From the NCBI GenBank assembly GCA_019914945.1, contig CM034099.1, positions 11,483,001 to 11,547,000 of the forward strand: DNA of 64,000 nucleotides. Reading direction: 5' to 3'. Source of the stretch: Typha latifolia. Its lineage: Eukaryota; Streptophyta; Magnoliopsida; Poales; Typhaceae. The notes under the pieces were generated by a model. It was given only the letters and a program-made list of their open reading frames with translations. It was not told the origin of the DNA and did not search any database. Position numbers and translations under genes: made by a program. Below, one piece after another: positions 11,167 through 23,942 of the stretch (the stretch's first letter is position 1; the number at the start of each line of letters is the position of its first letter).

Positions 11167-13500
11167 AAACTTCCCCAAACTCAAAAACGAAATAAAATCG
11201 TTATCCAGTCAAACAGTCCAAAATATTAACGAATTCGATTCTTGCGTGCTCAATTGTTGTCCTTCCGATGTCCCTTCCCTCTCATGGGATGGCGACTCTT
11301 TCTCCGCCCTTAGTTTCCTATGCCGTAACAGAGCCTCCTTGTCTTAGCGTAGCTGAGTTTTTATTTTCAGGTTGTATTTCTTTTTTTAACACTTCTGGAA
11401 TAATGTGGAATTTCACGCGGCAAAGCAGGCAAATGATTAAAAGTAGATAGTGTTTGTATTACTGGTGAAGATGACATTTGACCTACCCTCGGGTCCACAC
11501 CTTACATTTCCCATCTTTGGTAAGCTGATCACACTTTCGGCGGGACCAGGGGGGGCGTAAGGTGGGCCCAAATCCTTTTTGTCTTATGATGATGCCATTT
11601 GTCTTAGTCTCGTGTTTGTTTCAGTCCCAAATGCTTTTTTTAATTATTATTTTAACCTTGATTATAGCTTAGGCCCATCCGTCTCAATCATCATCCATCC
11701 AACTCTAGAATTGACTTATGATGAGAAAGATGGATCTCTAAGCTGAAACTTTTTGGCTCTTCGGTTGAAAAAAATTAGGATAAATATTGAATAAAAGTAT
11801 GAGATAGATGATATCTGGTTGTGATAATTGAGATAAGAGATAAAAATAATCAAATTAATCTTTCTTTCCGTAGTTTAATATAAATAGATATTTATTATTC
11901 CTTTTTTATAGAAATATAAGAAATAAGTTTAAAAGTAAATAGAAATATAATTTTATTTTTTAGTAATTATATTATCATATCATGATTAGTTTTATAATTT
12001 CTAGCTAAAAATTAATTTAATTTAATTCAACATAATTTAGATAGGTGGGTGACTTCTGATTATATACGTTTTTTAAACAAGATTTCTACTATAGTTGACA
12101 TACTTATTCACAATTTTATAACAAAATATAAATTATTATATAAACAAATTCAAGGTAATCATTATATTTTACAATTATATATTAAAATATGAGTAAAGTT
12201 CTAGATAGACATAATTTTACATGTAAGAAATATACATAAAGTTATCCTTAAAAACCCCTAAACAAACAAAAAGACATAATATGGATACCATCCTAATATC
12301 TCATACCAAAATATATTTATATTATATTATATTATAGGAAATTTTACAAATTACATTTTATATTTTATTTATTTTGTTATTCACATTCTGTCTTTGAGAT
12401 TTTTATAACCAACCCCTACTTTTTCATTATAATTCTCATTTAACACCCTTCGTTAATTTAAATAGTATCAACAAAAAATATTTTATTATAATATATAAAA
12501 TAATTTATAAATATCTAAATTAACCGTCACAAGATTAGAGAGGAGGAAAAATAATAGGCTTTTGTAGCTGACATGCCGGTGTCATCATTGCTGCCTTAAC
12601 TCTCTCATCGATATTCCTATTGCAGCAAACCTTTCTTGGAGTTGAGGCAGTAGAAGTGCAGGCAGCAACTGGTTTTGTTGGTTTTGGTTTCTTTTTTGGT
12701 TTTGTGTAGGATGTGGTGCTATTATGCTGGTGTGCTTTAGTGTGAGCCTGGATCTGCTAGGGTAGTGACGAGATGGAAGCCCATTATCCTAATTTTGTGA
12801 CTGGCATGATTGTGATTATTGTCCTTCCTTCACCCATTGGGCTTGACATAATATGTTTACTATTGTGTCGTTGATGTATCACTAAGTTATGGGGCTTATC
12901 CAAATTATCTCTCAATTTTTTCTATATATTAAGCTTGTAATCTATTAGTTGAAATAAATGATATCTCATCTAGGTGATTTCTCTAAAAAAGTTAAACAAG
13001 TGGAGATTTTTTTTATTGATAAGAATCTAAATAATATCTGAAAATCGGGACCTCCTATCGTGCTGCTATAGTAATGCAGCATTTTCTATAGAATTTTTGC
13101 CATTCTATAAGCATATAGATCCATGAGGGAACTTAGAGAACTTTTGAAGATGAGAGTAGAAATTCTTAGAGTTTTCCTTCCAATCAGTTTTTTAACCTCT
13201 GGCTCTCTATTCCTTAAAAAGAGGTGAGGATCATTTTGTTTTGCACTAGGATAAACGGCCAAAAGATTCTCTAAATCTGTTTTTGAATATGACGTTTCCT
13301 TTATTGTCTTGAGCATATCGTCTAACACCACTTATCTCATCAGGACACGATTGAAGTTTTTGTAAGTGATTACTTCGAATCATCTTGACGCCTATTATGA
13401 ACCGGGCTAAAGAAGGTTTAGGTTGGGTACTTAGATTGAAGGAAGTTCTTTAACGGTGATGAAAAGAATGAAAGTGGGATGAGTATAAAGATAGGGATAC
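10961..13500. other. AT-rich stretch, no gene seen
   Basis: It contains an (AT)n microsatellite at 11133-11163 and otherwise unassigned AT-rich DNA. On the minus strand an 81-codon open frame at 13086-13331 has no recognisable motif, repeat or neighbours that suggest function. No LTR termini or splice-supported exons were found here. Confidence 0.5.
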
Positions 13501-13509
13501 TTGCGATCA

Positions 13510-13936
13510 GAGTAAGAGATCGGACGAAGGGGAAGAAGGGGGTCGCTCCTAGAAAAAGTAGAGCAGTGACAGACGAGGGTAAAGATCTAACCCAATGTTA
13601 GCTAGGGGTTGATGTGAAATTAGGGCATGAGGAGGGAGAGAGAGGAAGGGAGATAGAGAAAAAGAAGTTTTATTCATAACATCCCTCAACTAGGGTGCAC
13701 TTCACAGTACTTAGAGGCTACCCTTATAACCTAAACAACAAAATTAAAACCCATTCTTGATGCAACGCGTTTGAATGTGCCCGATTGTGTCTGAATGCGC
13801 AAATTTCATTTTCTATCTTTGCAAACACGTGCAGGCATTTGAATGGGCACGTTCGAACAAGCCTAAGGTTATTCGAATGCGCAATTCTCATTCTCTATCT
13901 TTGTGAACGTGTACAACTGTTCAAATAGTGCATTCA
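13510..13936 (-). mobile_element. Reversed TTCGAA-type LTR fragment
   Basis: On the reverse strand, degenerate TTCGAAC motifs (13930-13765) precede GGTTATAAGGGTAGCCTCTAAG and a CT-rich leader, the same order as TGATAC-family U3-R. It is truncated on the right by the 3-kb-type LTR starting at 13937. Confidence 0.45.
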
Positions 13937-14056
13937 TGTAATAACCCAGAAAAAATAAATAAAAATAAAATAATAATATTAATAACAGTAATAATATATA
14001 AATTAAATTAAAAAAAGAGACAAAAAGAAAGAAATTAAAAAAAAAAGTTTAGTGTT

Positions 14057-14080
14057 GCATGGCACAAGCTCGTGCCATGC
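14057..14080. repeat. Palindrome in copy A LTR
   Basis: A 24-bp inverted repeat centred on AGCT with one mismatch, about 120 bp from the LTR start. The equivalent in the copy at 60540 is a perfect 28-bp palindrome. Confidence 0.8.
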
Positions 14081-14201
14081 AGAATGTGGGAGCATGTTGA
14101 GGGCGCCATGTGCGCCCACAATCGTCGACTCGGCCAACCGGGCCAGGCCAGCTGGCTGCGGCGGGCCTCGTCGCCGCCGCAGCTGTCGCCCTTCCCCTCC
14201 T

Positions 14202-14211
14202 TCACCGCCTC

Positions 14212-14268
<57 letters not shown>
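14202..14268 (+). repeat. (CT)n microsatellite
   Basis: An uninterrupted CT run of more than 20 units within the CT-rich part of the copy A LTR. Shorter CT runs follow up to 14480. The long Leu/Ser open frames here are artefacts of the repeat. Confidence 0.9.
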
Positions 14269-14270
<2 letters not shown>

Positions 14271-15825
14271 TCGACGCCGGCCTACCGTCGCCATTGCTAC
14301 CACCATCGCCGCACCCCTCCCTCACCGCCTCTCTCTCTCCCTCTTTATAGCTCTCTCTCTCCCCCTCTCTTTCTCTCCTTCTCTTATCGGCGCTGCCTGC
14401 TGCCGCCACCGCTGCATTGTCCTTACTGCCTCTCTCTCAGCCTCCTCTCTCTCTCTCAATCACCTCTCTCTCTCGAGCTCTCTCTTTCTCTCCTTCTCTT
14501 ACCAACACCGGCCTGCCGCCGTCACTGTTGCCATCGTTGCCGCCACCACCACCGCCGCCGCCGCCGCCGTCGAGGTGAGCCTCTCTCCCTTCCCTTTTCT
14601 TCTTCTTCTTCTTCTTTTTCTTTTCCTCTACTTCTTCCTCCCATAGTTTTACCTCTTCTCTGGCAACACCTATCTAAATTACTTATTTTATTTAATTAAT
14701 ATAAATAAGAATTTTAGATATTTACAATTTTCAAGAATATATATATATAGTAACATGGTTATTAGATAAGTGTAATTAGTGTAATTTTAGTTAATTATAA
14801 TTATAGATATTTGTACATAATATACAACTTATTATGCATTATTATGCATGTATAAAATAGTAGACTTACTGAATGTTTATATTACATGATTAAGTAAAGA
14901 TTATTTTATATGCAACTCTTAATTGGTTTAGTAAGAGTAGTAGTCACAAAATAATTAAAGTAAAATTATATAATATATGTCCTTGTATTTTAAATTATAT
15001 TATTGTACATGTAGCTATTTTACATTTTTTTTACCAAAAGAAATTGACTATTATATACTTAATATATAATTAGCAAACTATGGTTTTATAAATAAATCTA
15101 CAATTAGAATAATAATATATTAATATTATTATAATTAAATATATGATATAGATCAAATCATTTAATAAAAACAAAAGAAGAAATTCTAAACCTAATAAAT
15201 CACCATATGTTACACAAACGGATCCTAATTGGATAAATAACTAACTTTATATTACTTAAACATTTTCAGATCCCAACCCCCTTATTTGAGACCTCATGAA
15301 TCTTGCTAGTGATTTGTAATGATTGATCGATGGACGGGAGGGATATGTGCATTGGATCTTCTAATCACACGGTGAGTAGTCTTATCCCCTAGACACCCTT
15401 CTCAAAGTATGATATATTATATATTATGTACATACATATTTTGACCTCTAGCATGATTATATGATATATACATAATTTTAGTCAAGCATATTTTATCATG
15501 CATTTGATTAAGCTGATATAGGATATGGGAACATTGGTGATATATAGAAATGATTGGAGATGATTATACTATTATAATTTTATACTGAGATGATCTCTAG
15601 TATGAGTGTGCATGTGATAAACAAGTAGGAGTATAGATGTGTTAGATACATGGTTGAAGTCTTCATCGCATCATCTTTCTCTTGGCTTTTTTACCACCTA
15701 AATTTTTTAGTTGTATAATCTGTTGTAGTACTAGATATATGCATATGATCTATCATGTATTAAAAAATCATAAAAATACTTGTGTATGTGATATGATGGC
15801 TGGAACGGTATCTGATCTGGACTGA

Positions 15826-16025
15826 TACTGGACATACTTTTAGCGTATAGTAGAGTATGGTGATGGCTGATGGTTGTATTCTTAGCGTATGACAGAGTAC
15901 AACTATCATTGATATACCCTTAGCGTATGACAGGGTATGATTATTTTCTTCTGAGATACCCTTAGCGTATGCTAGGGTATGATTTATCTCTAGAGATACT
16001 CTTAGCGTATGATAGGGTATGCTCT
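15826..16025 (+). repeat. Minisatellite inside copy A LTR
   Basis: About five degenerate units of 40-50 bp, each with CTTAGCGTATG followed by GGGTATG or GAGTATG. The unit GATACCCTTAGCGTATGA pairs with its own AGGGTAT end and could fold. The corresponding place in the copy at 60540 (63020-63100) holds only two units, so this array expanded in copy A. Confidence 0.7.
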
Positions 16026-19000
16026 GAGCTTGTAGCATGATGTGTATCGAGTTTGGGGTCGATTATCGTAGTCTAGTATAATGGATGATATTCAGAGTTG
16101 AGATAGATGATTATGATAGTGAGAGATATGTAGATTATATCTGGCTCTAACATATATGATTATCTAGTGGTTGGCATGCATCATGCATTATCATTGATGT
16201 GACTAGTATCATTGGATCATGATTATTATACATCATATGTTATTATATTCGGTGATGTTATATTGTAATTTCATCATGAGATATATTTTTGGTTGAGGAT
16301 ATAATATGCTCATTCATGAAAATTAATTTTATTTATATATATGTCATTGAGGATACATATATATACATACTCATACATTGCATCATGCTTCTTTTTAATT
16401 CATATTATCCACTAGATGATTTACTCTCTATTTGGCATCACTGATTCGGGATAAGATCTATTCACTGAGCCTTTTGCTCATGACTCTCTTTATTTTTTTT
16501 CTAACCCCCTTAGATATGTGGTACGTGATAGCAACTTGGGATATCTTAAGAATATATTTTAGAGCGATAATAAGGTGAGCTATAGATGCGAGATAGTATA
16601 AATGATAATTTATATAGAAATTGAGTTGTACTAATATTTGATATTTGTACTCATTTGTATTAGACGATGATTTGTATAATACAGATCGAATCATAGTGCA
16701 TTTTTATATTAGTTATTTTAGTTGTATCTTATTGGTTTGTCGTGGCTTGTGGTGTAACGCCCCCGCCCGGCATTGGCATGTGCACGCCCACGCGCGGCAC
16801 ACGTGACAGGACTAGCGATGCCCATCACGCACAGATACACTCCTGTGCACATGCAATCATGACATCATCAAATACTACCTACTAACATATCCATGCTCAC
16901 ATAATCCAACGCCAAATAAATTATACTATCAACCAAATAAACTTATTAACATATGAATATCTAAGCACACAATAATATATACTAGACCATTACATAATCT
17001 AGTAGGACCCACATAGGCTACAACAAACCATTAAGATACAACTAAACAACTAATACACAAGTACACTATAATTTGACATGTATTATACAAATCATCGTTT
17101 GATATAATAAAATACAAATATCAAATAATGGTACAACTCAATATCTGGTCAAACTATCTTCTATATCATCTCACGTTTATAGCTCACCTCATCCTCGCTC
17201 TAAAATATCTCCTCAAGATATCTCAAATCGCTATCACATACCACATATCTGAGGGGGTTAGAAAAGAAATAAGAGAGTCATGAGCAAAAGGCTCAGGGAA
17301 TAGACCTTACCCCGAATCAGTGATGCCAAATAGAGAGTAAATCATGTACTGGATAATATGAATCAGAAAGAGCATCATGTCATGAATGAGTATATGAATA
17401 TATCATCAATAATATATAAGTGAAAAATAGATAACATGTCATAACTGATAAAAGTACATAATTCTCGATAATGAATGAATATGTCACCATGTCATACGAT
17501 AATCATAGCTCTCTCTCAAATATGACACATGATACATGCCAACCATGACGATGCTATGATATCAAATGCAACTATATATGATGTATATTGACCACTCAAT
17601 AATTAGGTAATCAGATGATAATGAAATCATATGTATTTCTCAACATCTCAGTCATCAATATCATCTATATATGTCATCATCATACTAGACCACTGTGCAC
17701 AGTCAACACCCGGTACCCGATCTCAACATCATGTCCGAAAGCTCAGAGCATACTTCGCCACCCGCAAGAGTATCTCAAATATAACCATACCCCGCCACCC
17801 GCTAAGGTATCAACATCCATCCAAACTGGCATCCACATAGTTGATAGAAACCTCGTGAGGAAAACTCGCCACATATGCCCTGGTGAACGGCATGTGTCCG
17901 AATGTCTGCTGCGCACACAGACTAATTACCTCAAACGTAAGGCCAACAGGATCGCGACTATGTCGAGCGATCAATCATCTCTAGGCACGCCCTAGCCCTC
18001 GCGTCCACTCGGGTATTCTCACGCTTTCTATCAACTATCCTATCAATCACATTTCATGCTTTCCTTATAAATGATAGATCATATGCATATATCCAATACA
18101 ATAACAAGTCAATGCATAATAGAAATTTAGGTGGAATAGGAATCAAGAGAAAAAATGATGCAATGTAGTCTCCAATTGTATCGTCAACACATGCATACTC
18201 ATGCTAATCTATTACATGCATACTCATGTTAAATTTCAACTGGACATAACCTTACAACAGTACAATCATCTCTCATCATCTCTATTTATCATCATCATAC
18301 TCATATTCAAGATCAGCCTAATTATATGCATGATAAAAATATGCTCAACTGTAATCATCTCTAGATAAAATCATATAATCATGCTGGAGGCCAAAACATG
18401 TATGTGCATAATATATAACATAACCTAATTTGAGAAAGGCGTCTAGAGGATAAGACTACTCACTTTGATCCGAAGACGCAAGCCATGTATCCCTTACATC
18501 CGCCAACCAACCGAGTGATACTCATCGCTATTAAGGTCCACATGGTCTCAAATAAGGGGTTCGGGATCTGAAAATGTTCAAGTAACATAAAGTTAGTTGT
18601 TTATCCCATTATAATCCGTTCGAGTAAAATATGATGATTTATTAGATTTTAGAATTTTTACTTATTTTTATAACTAGCTAGATTTTTAATTATAAATAAA
18701 AAAAATATAAATATAGATAAAAACCTAATTATAATTAAATTATACCTTGATTAATTAGGGACTATGTAGTCATTACTTTATAAAATAATAAATAAATACA
18801 TAAGCCGATTATTTTATTTGTTACAAAATAATAATGTATAATAAATTATTAGAATTATTTAAAATGTATCTCATAAAAATATTAGTATAGAAATTTGATC
18901 ATTATAATCTATAAATCTATATATTAATCTAATAGAGATATAAATAAATAAATATGAGTATTACCTATATTTATACCTAATTAATCATTGATTATACAAA

Positions 19001-19217
19001 TTATAATTAATACTAATCATATTGAAGAATATATATTATTATTAAAATAATTAATGTCTAAATAATCTTTTTACATTAATTAAGAAGGAAAACCTAAATA
19101 ATTAACGTCAATAAAATAAATAAATAAATAACTAATTAATTAATTAATTAAAACACTACCATTAGTGTGCAGAAAAAGAAGGAGAAGAAGCCGAGGAAGA
19201 AGAGAAAAAAAGAAAGA

Positions 19218-19305
19218 AAGAAGAAGAAGAAGAAGAAGAAGAAGAAGAAGAAGAAGAAGAAGAAGAAGAAGAAGAAGAAGAAGAAGAAGAAGAAGAAGAA
19301 GAAGA
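19218..19305 (+). repeat. (GAA)n microsatellite
   Basis: Nearly pure GAA of about 29 units with flanking AAAG/GAAG imperfections. It lies in the purine-rich (reverse CT-rich) island of the nested LTR. The poly-Lys and poly-Ser frames across it are not genes. Confidence 0.9.
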
Positions 19306-19543
19306 GAAGAGGAAGAGAAGAAAGAAAGAAGGTGAGGGAGGGGGTTTGTGGACCAAGGCCGGCGAGAAGGGCACTGGTCGCTGGTGGCCATCCAGCGGCC
19401 AGCCTCTCGCTGACGGCTCGACTCCGGCGAGCCCGACCCCGAGGCAAGAAATAGAGAAAGAGAGAGAGATAGAAGAAGGAAGAGGAAGAAGGAGGAGGCT
19501 CACCTGCGGTAGCACGACGACAGCCACAACGGGTCGACAGTGG

Positions 19544-19544
<1 letters not shown>

Positions 19545-19581
<37 letters not shown>
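19545..19581 (+). repeat. (GA)n microsatellite
   Basis: A GA run of about 18 units near the GC-rich start of the nested LTR, the counterpart of the CT run at 14202-14268 on the other strand. Confidence 0.9.
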
Positions 19582-19586
<5 letters not shown>

Positions 19587-19958
19587 GGAGAAAGAGAGGC
19601 GGTGGGAGGGGTTGGCGGTGGCTACGGTGGCGCTAGGGCCCGTCGCAGCTGGTTGGCTGCAGCGACGCGAGGGGGTGTGTGGCACCCCCTCCCCCACGTT
19701 GTGCCCCATTGCCCATGCAAAGATTAATTTATTTTTTAAGGATAGGTTGTTACATGTGGGGTCCTACAAGATTATGTAATGGTCTAGTGTATATTATTGT
19801 GGACCTAGATATTCATATGTTAATAGATTTATTTGGTTAATAGTATGATTTATTTGGTGATGGATTATGTAAGCATGGATATGTTAGTAGGTTTTATTTG
19901 ATGATATTATGATTATATGTACATAGGAGTGTATCTGTACGTGACGGGCCCTGCCCGT

Positions 19959-22849
19959 CTTAATTTAAGCTTGATCACTTTGAATTCGGCTTGATCTAAA
20001 CTTGTTTAAGGCTTGAATTGAGCTTGTTTAAGACTCAAGCTTGAATTAGGCTTGAATTAAACTCAACTTGAAATATATTTAGATTAGGCTCGTTTACAAC
20101 TCAACTCAAGCTTGAATTAGCCTCGATCTAGGCTAATTTAAGCTGAGCATGAATACAAGTCGTCTTATTCAGGTATGGCTTAACCCTATTGACTCTAGAC
20201 ATATGAGATGTCATCTTTTCACTAAAATATTTGATGCAATAAACTGGATCACACCTACTATTATGCAACTATGCAACCACTACCACCCCCCGCTCTCTTT
20301 CTATATCGTAAAGATAATTATTTATCAATCGGTTTGATAAAGATCTAACGGTTAAGATCCTCAAGGGTATAATATGAATACAAAAAATTTAAAAGATATT
20401 ACCGGTTCAATAGGTAATTATTATTTACTAAATATATTACGTTGCACATTATTATTTGATAATTATATTATCTTAATAATTTATCAAGTAAAAGACATAT
20501 ATATTCTTAACTGAGAGTAATGTATATATATCAAAATAAGGGTATTGATGTCTTTTTATAATTAACTTAATAAAAGTTTAATTAAATTTATCTATTTGAT
20601 TATTTTTTATTATTTACATATATTTCTCGTTAGTTTAAGATTGATTTAAATTAAAATTAATAACAGATAAAGATAGAGAATCATATTTAAATTAAAGTCT
20701 ATCTCCAAATAATTAAATTTAAATGGTTTAGTATTAAATAATATCTCATATAATTAAGGCATAATCATATCTATCACAATCAAATCTAAGAAATAGAAAT
20801 CTTAACGAAAGAATAAAAACGTGTAATTTAGAAGTTAGACAAACATAATCAAATTTTATACTATTTTTAGAAGTTAGACAAACATAATCAAATTTTATAC
20901 TATTTTTTTAACGTAATGTGACTTTGAAACCGATAGCGGATATGAAAACTGACTATTTTAGCCGTTAGATTAAAATTATAAATTTTATAGGGCATTGAAG
21001 TATTTGCTATATATATATACCTAGATTACCTAGGTGCACAAGCCTCCAGACTTCTAACTTGACGTTCACAAAGGGCTATAGGAGAGTCAGAATTATCTAA
21101 ACAGACTTCTCTATGATGTGTGTTGGCGATTAGTGCGAGAGAAGTGGATGTCACCTACTGCACTCCATTACTAGGCTGTCAGTTGGGGATGTGAGCATTT
21201 CAATCCTTATCTACTCAAACTAGAAGCCAAAGTATGATGCGGTCGCAGCTATGACTTCCTCTGCTTATTGCTGAGTACTAACAAATTATTAGTTTGTCTA
21301 CCTCATCATAAAAGCATTTTTGGGCACTTGTAGCCGATAACCAACCGTGCTCTAATTATTTAACCAAATTAATTCAGAAAATAATGACACTTAGACCCCT
21401 CAATAAGTGACTATTTATTTTTCGCAGCATATGAGCCCTTCCAACCATATAGTAAGTATCTCATAATTGTTTCTTATTTTTTTCTCTTAGAAAACTATCA
21501 CGTAATAAAATTTTAGGTATTTTGAAAATGATTCACCCTTATATAGCAGAGAGGGAAGAAAGAGATAAATTGAAGATAAATTGATCACTTAATGTTTTCC
21601 TTCTAAACAGTTAGGGGGATGGAAATAACTGAGGGAGCCAAAATAATATTATTTAAAATCAGATACCAATCAAGAGATAATATTATCTATCATCATTAAA
21701 AACGAATCAAGAAGTCCTGCAGGAATGGTGGACCCTAACCACCAAATCAAAAGAATAAAAGAAAAGAAAACACAGTTCAAATGCCTTTTTGATCAATTTG
21801 GATGAAACTTTTGACTTCCGTAGTTTCGATCTTCTCCATTCTAAAAAAAGAAAAGAAATTCTACATGGGTCATGTCTTCGTCATAACAGAGTGATGTCTG
21901 TGTAACTCAACTGTCCCAGAATTTTATAATTTTTTTTCTTATCCATGTTTAATGTAACTTACAATAAAATCATAAAGAAAAAGAGAAGGACCAAGTATTT
22001 TGTTACCAACAGTTGGCAGTAACAATCTGATTCCAAAGAGTCACAAATTAAAAATTCGATCAAAATAAACTTACATAGTCGAGTCTAATGTTGGATACTA
22101 TCTCCTTAAGATCAATTCACCATCCATCGATTGCTTCTGGAACAGTGGACGTCGGTCTCCCTCTATATCAGGCAAAATATTAAAATTGGACTTGACCCGT
22201 GCGTGCGAACCGAGCCGGGCGGCACGCGTGTGAGTTAAGTTGCATAGTAACTTTTACCCACAAAATAGGTACCCCTTTTGGGGCCCAAAGCCGATAAGAA
22301 GTTTGTTACTTATATACCATACTAACATTTCTCAAATATCCAATATGGTACTAAACTCACTTTTCTTTATTTTCCATTACCATGATACCCACTTTAGAGC
22401 CAATTTTCATTCACTTCTCTTCATGGATTTGACTAAGTGAATGTTTGACAATAAAGTACACTTTGAGCTAAATTAATTCCACCATTAAACCATCATTAAT
22501 AATGTGTGGGCTCCACTTAAAACTTAGCTCAAAGTTAATAAAAATTCATGTCAAATACATGAAATTACCAACACCAACCGGCTTGATCCAATTCGTAGTG
22601 GTTCTAGACAAATTTAAGGATATAATTTTTAAGAGATATTGCAGAGGATCTAGCCATTAGATTAACATAAAATTTTGATATAAAATAGCCCGCCCTAGGA
22701 GAGAACTTTCCAACGAATCTAGTTTCACATAAATCAGATCGGAAGATATCTTCGAGAAGGTAAACAAAGGTCGGAGGGTCAAACCTCTGAGATTTAGGTC
22801 TGCACGGGATTTGGGATCGGTGGGTGGAGGCACAGATTTTTAAGTATAG
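19959..22849. other. Unassigned AT-rich DNA with minor repeats
   Basis: 19978-20155 is a degenerate array of AAGCTTGAATTAGGCTTG-like words. 20831-20906 holds a direct duplication (AGTTAGACAAACATAATC..). 22567-22849 belongs to a dispersed repeat that continues at 23943-24577. I see no supported gene. Open frames here are under 90 codons and lack motifs. Confidence 0.5.
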
Positions 22850-23942
22850 TGAAAAACCCCTAGACACACGTATGTATCTAAATACTAGGCAATGATATCA
22901 CTCGTTCGCTTAAGTAAAAGTCCGTAGAAATATTAAGAACGAAAGTAGAGATGAACACCAAGATTTTAACGTGGAAAAACCCAAACGGGAAAAAACCACG
23001 GATCCAAACTCGGATCAAAACCAATCACTAGAATAGTAGCAGTTACAAGACTAACTCTCAAAATAATCCGTCGAACCAAACGACTTTGTTCCTCTCAGTC
23101 TTGCTCGCTAAAATACACGATTCACCGCTTCTCGTGATTGAAGTCCAATCTCAGTAACCCTCGAGATTGATCTTTCGTCTAGATAGCCCTTAAGACGAAA
23201 GATTAAGATCTGTAGATGAGAAGAGCCTTGTTAGTTGAAGAACCGATGTAGCCTCAAGAAATATCCTTCAATAATGCTTCTTCAACCATCCTAGAGATAG
23301 GGTTTCACAATCCTTATATATGATCTCCAAGATAGAGCCAAATCCAAATCTTATCCGTACTCACAAAAGTACAAGATAGAGCCAAATCATAATCTTATTC
23401 GTACTCACGAAAGTACAAGATAGAGCCAACTCCAAATCTTATCCGTACTCACGATCTTCAAGATAGAGCAAAATCCAAATCTTATCCGCACTCATGAAAA
23501 TACAAGATAGAGCCAAATCCTAATCTTATCCGTACTCACGATCTTCAAGATAGAGCCAAATCCTAATCTTATCCGTACTCACGAAAGTACAATATTCTTA
23601 AACTTTGTTGGTGCTTTCGAACGGGCTCGAGTGTGTTCGAACGCGACAGCTTGAATTCTTCAGGTTGCGTTCGAACGCGTTTATGAACGCAGCTCTCGGT
23701 CTGTGTGAATGTAGTACCCGCGTTCGAACGCGTTTGTGAACGCGGCTCTCTGTCTGTGTGAACGCAGTATCCGCGTTCGAACGCGTTTGTGAACGCGGTG
23801 TGAACTCGACGTCTTTTCTCCAATAATCTTGCAATTCTTCAAACTAGAGATATTCTAGACTTGTGTAAAGCTCATATACATGAAAAAATATACTTAGAAT
23901 ATTTTGTACACAATTGCCAACAAATAAAAACCTAACATATAG
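22845..23942 (-). mobile_element. Solo Sirevirus-like LTR, TSD TATAG
   Basis: The LTR 22850-23937 (1088 bp) is flanked by TATAG at 22845-22849 and 23938-23942. Read in reverse it starts TGTTAGGTTTTTATTTG and ends CTAGGGGTTTTTCA. It matches the LTR next to the copia internal region at 51791-52811. Reverse order: TTCGAACG array (23781-23616), expanded 43-bp minisatellite (23590-23330), TATATAAGG box (23320-23311), downstream leader. No internal sequence. Confidence 0.9.
23325..23592 (-). repeat. Minisatellite in the solo Sirevirus-like LTR
   Basis: About six units of 43-46 bp, each with AAGATAGAGCCAAATCC then AATCTTATCCGTACTCACGA. The two sister LTRs (46045-46095 and 52283-52335) have one unit. 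The expansion separates the TTCGAA array from the TATA box by almost 300 bp. Confidence 0.85.

Larger units (their letters stand above)
16748..19759 (-). mobile_element. Nested solo LTR, 3-kb type, TSD TGTGG
   Basis: The element at 16753-19754 (3002 bp) begins TGTAACGCCCCC and ends GGTTGTTACA. It is flanked by identical 5-bp repeats TGTGG at 16748-16752 and 19755-19759. The flanks join to restore the copy A sequence. On the reverse strand the order is LTR start, hairpin (19691-19669), CT tract, CAG|GTGAGC (19506-19498), (TTC)n tract, AT-rich body, and GGGCGTTACA end. No internal region is present, so it is a solo LTR formed by LTR-LTR recombination. Ty3/gypsy Tekay/Del affiliation is inferred from the termini. 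Confidence 0.9.
13937..19958 (+). mobile_element. 3-kb-type LTR (copy A) split by a nested copy
   Basis: It starts TGTAATAACCC. Then come GCATGGCAC-AGCTCGTGCCATGC (14057-14080, near-perfect palindrome), a GC/CT-rich island with (CT)n, GAG|GTGAGC at 14572-14579, and about 2.1 kb of AT-rich DNA to 16752. There an inverted relative is inserted. Copy A resumes at 19755 (TGTGGGGTCCTACAAGATTATG) and fades near 19958, lacking the usual GCGTTACA end. The total without the insert is about 3.0 kb. The right boundary is approximate. Confidence 0.75.

Noticed and set aside
13086..13331. 81-codon minus-strand frame as a gene
   Set aside because: It has no recognised motif, no splice or promoter context and lies in unassigned AT-rich DNA; chance frames of this size are expected.
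14052..14699. Long open frames rich in Ser/Leu/Arg in the CT-rich island
   Set aside because: All three frames are open because of (CT)n and GCC repeats; the sequence is an LTR with no protein motif. The same holds for 60711-61602 and 19140-19709.
21040..21370. Possible copia RNase H relic
   Set aside because: Faint similarity of a few words only; no DNLSA/CDN or EAEY motif could be read in any frame.
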